Assembly: GCF_039541795.1 (NCBI RefSeq)
Contig: NZ_BAABGX010000001.1
Location: 620,001 to 684,000, forward strand
Direction: 5' to 3'
Source of the DNA: Nibribacter koreensis
GTDB taxonomy: Bacteria; Bacteroidota; Bacteroidia; Cytophagales; Hymenobacteraceae
Length of the DNA stretch: 64,000 nucleotides
Position numbers and translations under genes: made by a program. The stretch's first letter is position 1, and each line of letters opens with the position of its first letter. This document shows, in pieces, positions 59,803 to 64,000 of this stretch. Under the pieces are notes generated by a model that worked only from the letters and a program-made list of their open reading frames with translations, was not told the origin of the DNA and did no database searches.

Positions 59803-60897
59803 ATGAAAAAAGTCTTATTCATTGACCGCGACGGGACCATCCTGCTAGAACCACCCACCGATTATCAGGTAGATTCCTTTGAGAAGTTTGCCTTCTATCC
59901 AAAGGTTATCCGTAACCTTTATAAGATGTACACAGAGCTGGACTATGAGTTTGTGATGGTCACCAACCAGGACGGCCTTGGCACCGATTCTTACCCAGAG
60001 AATACCTTCTGGCCGTACCAGGACAAAATGCTGGAGATCCTGGAAGGAGAGGGCATCCAGTTTCAACACATCCACATTGACCGCAGTTTTGAGCACGAGA
60101 ACAGTCCCAACCGCAAGCCGCGTTTGGGTATGTTGCAGCAGTATCTGTCCGGGGACTATGACCTGGCCAACTCCTATGTGATTGGGGATAGACTAACCGA
60201 TGTGCAGATGGCTCAAAACCTGGGCGCCAAAAGTATTTTGTTGCAAGCAGATCAAAACCCAGACGCTACCTTTACCAGCACCGACTGGGATGATATTTAC
60301 AACTTCTTGCGTCTGCCTGCCCGTAAAGCCACCATCCAGCGCAATACTAATGAGACCCAGATCAAAGTAGAGATTAACCTGGACGGCGAAGGCAAATCAG
60401 ACATGCAAACCGGTTTAGGCTTCTTTGATCATATGCTGGACCAATTGGCCCGTCATTCTGGCGTAGACATGCGCATACACGTCAAAGGCGATTTGCACAT
60501 TGATGAGCACCATACCATTGAAGACACGGCCCTGGCGTTAGGCGAAGCCTTTGCCCAAGCCATTGGGGACAAACGCGGCATTAGTCGGTATGGGTTTTTA
60601 CTGCCCATGGATGACGCGCTGGTACACGCAGCCATTGACTTCTCAGGTAGACCATGGTTGGTGTGGGACGCCAAATTCAGCAGAGAGAAGATTGGCGATA
60701 TGCCCACCGAGATGTTCATGCACTTCTTCAAGTCGTTCTCAGATACGTCTAAGTCTAACCTCAACATCAAGGCCGAAGGCGAAAACGAGCACCACAAGAT
60801 AGAAGCCATTTACAAAGCCGTGGCCAAAGCCATTAAAATGGCCCTGGTGCGCGACGTGAACAAAATGGAAATCCCTAGCACCAAAGGCATTCTATAA
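59803..60897 (+). CDS. hisB: bifunctional histidinol-phosphatase / imidazoleglycerol-phosphate dehydratase
   Basis: A 364-residue fusion of two pathway steps. Residues 1-165 are a HAD phosphatase (DRDGT at 8-12, VTNQDGLG, GDRLTDVQMA); the four-ligand zinc site of E. coli HisB has no cysteines here (HIDRSFEHENSPNRKPR lies at that place). Residues 175-364 are the dehydratase with metal motifs FFDHMLDQLARHS, DEHHTIED and GENEHHKIEA. The stop overlaps the hisH start by one base (TAATG). Confidence 0.95.
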   Translation: MKKVLFIDRDGTILLEPPTDYQVDSFEKFAFYPKVIRNLYKMYTELDYEFVMVTNQDGLGTDSYPENTFWPYQDKMLEILEGEGIQFQHIHIDRSFEHENSPNRKPRLGMLQQYLSGDYDLANSYVIGDRLTDVQMAQNLGAKSILLQADQNPDATFTSTDWDDIYNFLRLPARKATIQRNTNETQIKVEINLDGEGKSDMQTGLGFFDHMLDQLARHSGVDMRIHVKGDLHIDEHHTIEDTALALGEAFAQAIGDKRGISRYGFLLPMDDALVHAAIDFSGRPWLVWDAKFSREKIGDMPTEMFMHFFKSFSDTSKSNLNIKAEGENEHHKIEAIYKAVAKAIKMALVRDVNKMEIPSTKGIL

Positions 60898-61478
60898 TGA
60901 AAACCGTTATTGTTGATTACAAGGCCGGCAACGTGCAGAGCGTGCTCTTCGCGCTGGAGCGGCTGGGTGTAAATGCTACGGTCACGTGTGACGCAGAAGA
61001 AATAAAGAGTGCGGACAAGGTGATTTTTCCGGGAGTGGGCGAGGCTTCCTCGGCTATGCGCGCACTTAAGGCACACAACCTGGATAAGCTGTTACCCACT
61101 TTGACGCAGCCTTTTTTGGGCGTTTGCCTGGGAATGCAATTGCTGTGCCAGCACTCAGAAGAGGGTGATACCGAGATGCTAGGTATTATTCCGGTCCCGG
61201 TTAAGCGCTTTAAGATTGACCTAAAGGTGCCGCACATGGGCTGGAACAACCTACATCATCTAAAGGGTGATTTATTCGCTGGCATACAAGAAGATGAGTA
61301 TGCGTACTTCGTGCACAGCTTTTATGCGCCGGTCACAGAATTCACCATTGCCCAAAGTTCTTATCCTGAGCCGTTCAGTGCCGCCTTGCAGTACAAAAAC
61401 TTCTACGCCGTTCAGTTTCATACCGAGAAAAGCGGTGCCCCGGGCGCGCATATTCTCCAAAACTTCTTAAACCTGTAA
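60897..61478 (+). CDS. hisH: imidazole glycerol phosphate synthase, glutaminase subunit
   Basis: A 193-residue class I glutamine amidotransferase that feeds ammonia to HisF. The nucleophile is in GVCLGMQLLC, and FHTEKSG carries the catalytic His and Glu. The length is normal, and coupling to hisB is by the one-base overlap. The gap to hisA is three bases. Confidence 0.95.
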   Translation: MKTVIVDYKAGNVQSVLFALERLGVNATVTCDAEEIKSADKVIFPGVGEASSAMRALKAHNLDKLLPTLTQPFLGVCLGMQLLCQHSEEGDTEMLGIIPVPVKRFKIDLKVPHMGWNNLHHLKGDLFAGIQEDEYAYFVHSFYAPVTEFTIAQSSYPEPFSAALQYKNFYAVQFHTEKSGAPGAHILQNFLNL

Positions 61479-61481
61479 GCC

Positions 61482-62201
61482 ATGGAAATCATTCCGGCCA
61501 TTGACTTGATAGGCGGCCAGTGCGTGCGCCTCACCGAAGGCGATTTTGCCCAACAGACTACCTACCATTCAGACCCCGTAGAGGTAGCCAAAAAGTTTGA
61601 AGGCTTGGGATTGAAGAGACTACATCTGGTGGATCTGGACGGAGCCCGCGCCAAGGAACCAGTCAACCTGCCCATTCTGGCGCGCATTGCCCGTGAGACC
61701 CAACTGCACATTGACTACGGCGGAGGCCTGCAGAGTTTGGAGGCTGTACAACAGGCTTTTGATGCCGGCGCCCAGCAGATTACCGCCGGGAGCATTGCCG
61801 TGCGCGAGCCCAAGACGGTCCAGAAATGGCTGAAGGAGTTTGGAGCGGACCGCATCATAGTGGGCGCCGATTTCAAGGACAACCGCATTGCCATCAATGC
61901 CTGGGCAGAACAAAGCGATTTGACCTTGGAGTCATTTTTGGCCTCTTTTTCAGAAATGGGCGCAAAAACGTTTATCTGCACAGACGTGAGCAAAGACGGC
62001 AAACTGCAGGGCTCTTCCATAGAAATATATCAAAAGCTCATTGCGCAGTTTCCAACCTTGCAGTTCATTGCCAGCGGCGGCGTGACTACAATTGAAGAAG
62101 TCCGTCAGTTGCGCGAAGCCGGGTTGTACGGCGCCATCATCGGCAAAGCCATCTATGAAGGCACCATCACACTGGAAGACCTAGCCAAGGAAGTGGTTTA
62201 G
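61482..62201 (+). CDS. hisA: ProFAR isomerase (HisA)
   Basis: A 239-residue TIM barrel. IIPAIDLIGGQCVRL begins the protein, with the catalytic Asp in PAIDL, and the second Asp is in ICTDVSKDG; GGLQSLEAV and ASGGVTTIEE form the phosphate sites. A palindrome-family match covers the codons for SFLASFSEMGAKT (61933-61970) between strands, in the same frame as those in folC and the HU/SPOR gene. The length is normal for the family. Confidence 0.95.
   Translation: MEIIPAIDLIGGQCVRLTEGDFAQQTTYHSDPVEVAKKFEGLGLKRLHLVDLDGARAKEPVNLPILARIARETQLHIDYGGGLQSLEAVQQAFDAGAQQITAGSIAVREPKTVQKWLKEFGADRIIVGADFKDNRIAINAWAEQSDLTLESFLASFSEMGAKTFICTDVSKDGKLQGSSIEIYQKLIAQFPTLQFIASGGVTTIEEVRQLREAGLYGAIIGKAIYEGTITLEDLAKEVV
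61933..61970. repeat. palindrome-family match inside hisA (30/38)
   Basis: ATTTTTGGCCT, CAGAAA and CAAAAACG agree with the consensus. It encodes SFLASFSEMGAKT just before the conserved strand with ICTDVSKDG. Confidence 0.7.
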
Positions 62202-62304
62202 GTAATTAATAATTGATAATCAATGATTAAGAATCTCAAGGTCACGAATGCTTAGGATGCAAAGGTCTTGTGTCTAAAGTCTTGTGTCTTGAATCTGAAA
62301 AAAT
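62202..62304. other. hisA-hisF spacer with short direct repeats
   Basis: 103 bases. A TTAATAATTGATAATCAAT-like AT-rich start is followed by two copies of GTCTTGTGTCT at 62265-62275 and 62279-62289 (14-base period). No promoter or start codon other than that of hisF was identified. Confidence 0.6.
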
Positions 62305-63057
62305 ATGTTAACTAAAAGAATTATTCCTTGTCTTGACATTAAGAATGGCCGCACTGTCAAAGGCGTTCGTTTTGAAGATATTAGGGATGCCGGGGACCCG
62401 GTGGAACTTGCCGCGCTATATGCTAAGCAGGGCGCTGATGAATTGGTGTTTCTAGACATCACGGCAACTAATGAAAAGCGGAAGACTTTACGTGAACTGG
62501 TGAGAGAGGTAGCGCGTCACATTGATATTCCGTTCACGGTGGGCGGTGGCATCAGCGCGATAGAAGATGTAGAGGTGCTTTTGCAAAACGGCGCCGACAA
62601 GGTATCCGTGAACTCCTCTGCCTTACAAAGACCAGAGTTGATCACGGAGCTGGCCAACCGCTTCGGGAGCCAGTGTGTGACGGTGGCCGTTGACACCAAA
62701 CACACGCCAGAAGGCTGGAAGGTATTCAGCAAGGCAGGGACCGTTGACACGGGTCTATACGCTCTGGATTGGGCCAAAGAAGTAGTGGAGCGGGGAGCGG
62801 GTGAGATTTTGCTTACCTCCATGAGCAACGACGGCACCAAAGGCGGGTTTGCCCTAGACATTACCGGCGAGATTTCCAAAACCGTAGCGGTTCCCGTGAT
62901 TGCCTCGGGCGGAGCTGGTACCATGCAACACTTTCTGGATGTGTTTGAAGCCGGCGCAGATGCCGCGTTGGCTGCCAGTATATTTCACTTCCAGGAGGTA
63001 CCATTGCCTGAGCTTAAACAATTTTTGAAGCAAAATCACATAGATGTTAGATGCTAG
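62305..63057 (+). CDS. hisF: imidazole glycerol phosphate synthase, cyclase subunit
   Basis: A 250-residue TIM barrel that closes the imidazole ring with ammonia from HisH. The catalytic Asp are in IPCLDIKNGRTVKG (Asp near residue 11) and SMSNDGTKGGF (near residue 178); GGGISAIEDV and ASGGAGTMQH are phosphate-binding. The length is normal. Its stop codon lies inside a repeat-rich spacer. Confidence 0.95.
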   Translation: MLTKRIIPCLDIKNGRTVKGVRFEDIRDAGDPVELAALYAKQGADELVFLDITATNEKRKTLRELVREVARHIDIPFTVGGGISAIEDVEVLLQNGADKVSVNSSALQRPELITELANRFGSQCVTVAVDTKHTPEGWKVFSKAGTVDTGLYALDWAKEVVERGAGEILLTSMSNDGTKGGFALDITGEISKTVAVPVIASGGAGTMQHFLDVFEAGADAALAASIFHFQEVPLPELKQFLKQNHIDVRC

Positions 63058-63137
63058 TATCTAGACGCTAGATTTTAACTAAATGACTTCTTCATAAGGT
63101 GAGTCTAACATCTAATATCTAGCGTCTAAAATCTAAA
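63041..63137. repeat. imperfect inverted repeat spanning the hisF stop and the hisF-hisI spacer
   Basis: Words of the type TAGATGTTAGATGCTAG and GACGCTAGATTTTA on the left are mirrored by TCTAACATCTA and CTAGCGTCTAAAATCTA on the right. The repeat contributes the last codons of hisF (ending DVRC) and ends four bases before the hisI start. Confidence 0.7.
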
Positions 63138-63140
63138 AAA

Positions 63141-63791
63141 ATGAATATAGACTTTAATAAAGGCGAAGGTTTAGTACCTGCCATCATTCAGAATGCCAAT
63201 ACCGGCAAGGTGTTGATGCTAGGCTACATGAACCAGGAGGCGTATGATCAGACACAAAAAACTGGGTTAGTCACCTTCTTTTCCCGTTCTAAAAAACGGC
63301 TTTGGACCAAAGGCGAAACCTCTGGCAATACCTTACAAGTGGTCAAAATGGAACTGGACTGCGACCAGGATACGCTTCTTGTATTGGTGAACCCCACCGG
63401 GCCTGCCTGTCACCGCAACACTGAGACCTGTTTTGACAAAGAAGGTGAAGCAGCTTCTTACCATTTACAAAGTTTCCAGAAGTTTACGCCTACAGAAAAG
63501 GCCCTGCAGTTTATTGCGCAGCTGGAGCAAACCATCAAAGAGCGTAGACAAACCCCCATTGAAGGGTCGTACACCAACTTTTTGTTTGATCGCGGCCTCA
63601 ATAAAATAGCCCAGAAGGTAGGTGAAGAGGCGGTAGAAGTAGTGATTGATGCCGTAGCCGGCCAAACCGAGACCATGAAAGGTGAAGCCGCTGATTTGCT
63701 GTTTCATATACTAGTGCTCTTAGAAGCCTCTGGCTCATCCTTAGCTGAAGTGGTGGAAGTGCTTGAAAGCCGGCATAAGCCCCGCAAGTAA
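63141..63791 (+). CDS. hisI: bifunctional phosphoribosyl-AMP cyclohydrolase / phosphoribosyl-ATP pyrophosphatase
   Basis: A 216-residue HisI-HisE fusion catalysing two early steps. The HisI half (1-120) has LWTKGETSGN, the metal-binding LDCDQDTLLVLV and the GPACHRNTETCF cysteines. The HisE half (125-216) has the helical all-alpha NTPase pattern KIAQKVGEEAVEVVIDA and ADLLFHILVLLE. The last gene of the operon, giving the order hisGDCBHAF-IE; a terminator follows. Confidence 0.95.
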   Translation: MNIDFNKGEGLVPAIIQNANTGKVLMLGYMNQEAYDQTQKTGLVTFFSRSKKRLWTKGETSGNTLQVVKMELDCDQDTLLVLVNPTGPACHRNTETCFDKEGEAASYHLQSFQKFTPTEKALQFIAQLEQTIKERRQTPIEGSYTNFLFDRGLNKIAQKVGEEAVEVVIDAVAGQTETMKGEAADLLFHILVLLEASGSSLAEVVEVLESRHKPRK

Positions 63792-63822
63792 CAACCTTTA
63801 TTGCATCATAGACGCAATTTAG

Positions 63823-63874
63823 CTAGCCTGTTAGAGTCAGATTTGGTCTGGCCTTGACAGGCTAGTTTGCTTTT
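63823..63874. terminator. intrinsic terminator at the end of the his operon
   Basis: CTAGCCTGT pairs with ACAGGCTAG, followed by TTTGCTTTT. The right arm overlaps the stop codon of the partial minus-strand gene that follows. Confidence 0.75.
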
Positions 63875-64000
63875 AAATGGTTCTTCAATTGCATCAGGTA
63901 TCTGATTAAAACATCCTGCAAAGGGTAGTTAGGCTGTAGCAAATATTGCTGGGCAATTCCGTCTAAAGTGGCTACCAGAAGATGGGCTTCGGCGGAAGGA
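63862..64000 (-). CDS. C-terminal fragment of a probable TetR-family regulator
   Basis: The minus-strand frame entering from the right edge runs 45 codons to a TAG at 63862-63864. The peptide has HLLVATLDGIAQQYLL and YPLQDVLIRYLMQL, a pattern of the C-terminal ligand-binding helices of TetR proteins. The N-terminal DNA-binding part lies outside the window, so the call rests on a short segment. Confidence 0.5.
   Translation of the reverse strand, partial: PSAEAHLLVATLDGIAQQYLLQPNYPLQDVLIRYLMQLKNHLKAN

Noticed and set aside
1..64000. Search for insertion sequences, integrases, toxin-antitoxin pairs or defence genes
   Set aside because: None was recognised; the window is core genome apart from its repeats.

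Overview
The window reads as a chromosomal segment of a Bacteroidota bacterium, most likely order Cytophagales near Hymenobacteraceae (Rufibacter/Pontibacter-like). This placement is inferred from gene content. There are outer-membrane proteins with an N-terminal carboxypeptidase-like domain, a DUF5686 protein, an Hc1 histone-like protein, BshB1 of bacillithiol synthesis, a short 287-residue primary sigma factor, an HU-CCDC81/SPOR protein and promoters of the Bacteroidota form TTTG-N18/19-TAnnTTTG. Shine-Dalgarno sequences are almost absent, with infC a striking exception. No phage, insertion sequence, CRISPR array or rRNA was seen. Nearly all of the window is housekeeping core.

Layout. 134-3464: a divergent pair of paralogous envelope proteins. 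3516-6804: an exonuclease/GIY-YIG fusion, a DUF2383 protein and an AI-2E-type permease, all on the minus strand. 7137-16478: parE-parC, then TPR and DUF5686 envelope proteins. 16531-19741: thrS-infC-rpmI-rplT. 19976-24403: a peptide transporter, a GreB-like factor, tRNA-Met, a START-like protein and an LptF/G permease. 24512-31225: rpsO, pnp, rpoD, trxB, an M23 peptidase and bshB1. 31319-38692: a biotin carboxylase, an alpha-oxoamine synthase, Hc1, tyrS, a MutS-like ATPase and holA. 38909-48752: a tight eight-gene run (large TPR protein, beta-barrel, HU/SPOR protein, ExbB, ExbD, TonB, folC, trmB). 49008-55974: a TrpF-like protein, mnmA, a lipoprotein, rpe, a TonB-dependent receptor and a DUF2911 protein. 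56154-63791: a complete histidine operon hisGDCBHAF-IE behind a strong promoter and a histidine-rich leader peptide. 63862-64000: the C-terminal end of a probable TetR regulator on the minus strand.

The most unusual feature is a 38-bp palindrome with two 18-bp arms (CGTTTTTGGCCTGTTTTC, then CA, then the reverse complement). It recurs in sixteen gene junctions plus one truncated copy at the left edge. Recognisable 26-31/38 matches also lie inside five protein-coding genes (the HU/SPOR gene, folC, hisD, hisC, hisA), apparently without changing protein length. Copies occur between convergent, tandem and divergent genes and often fuse to an intrinsic terminator, so they are not simply terminators. 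A second, AT-rich repeat family and other short repeats fill further spacers, including those inside the his operon.

Other points of interest are a histidine attenuator candidate with HCHHFHH at its end, an AUU-started infC with a perfect AGGAGG, a ParC ending in a beta-clamp-like QLNLF, and a paralogue pair in which one member has lost a conserved DRH motif.
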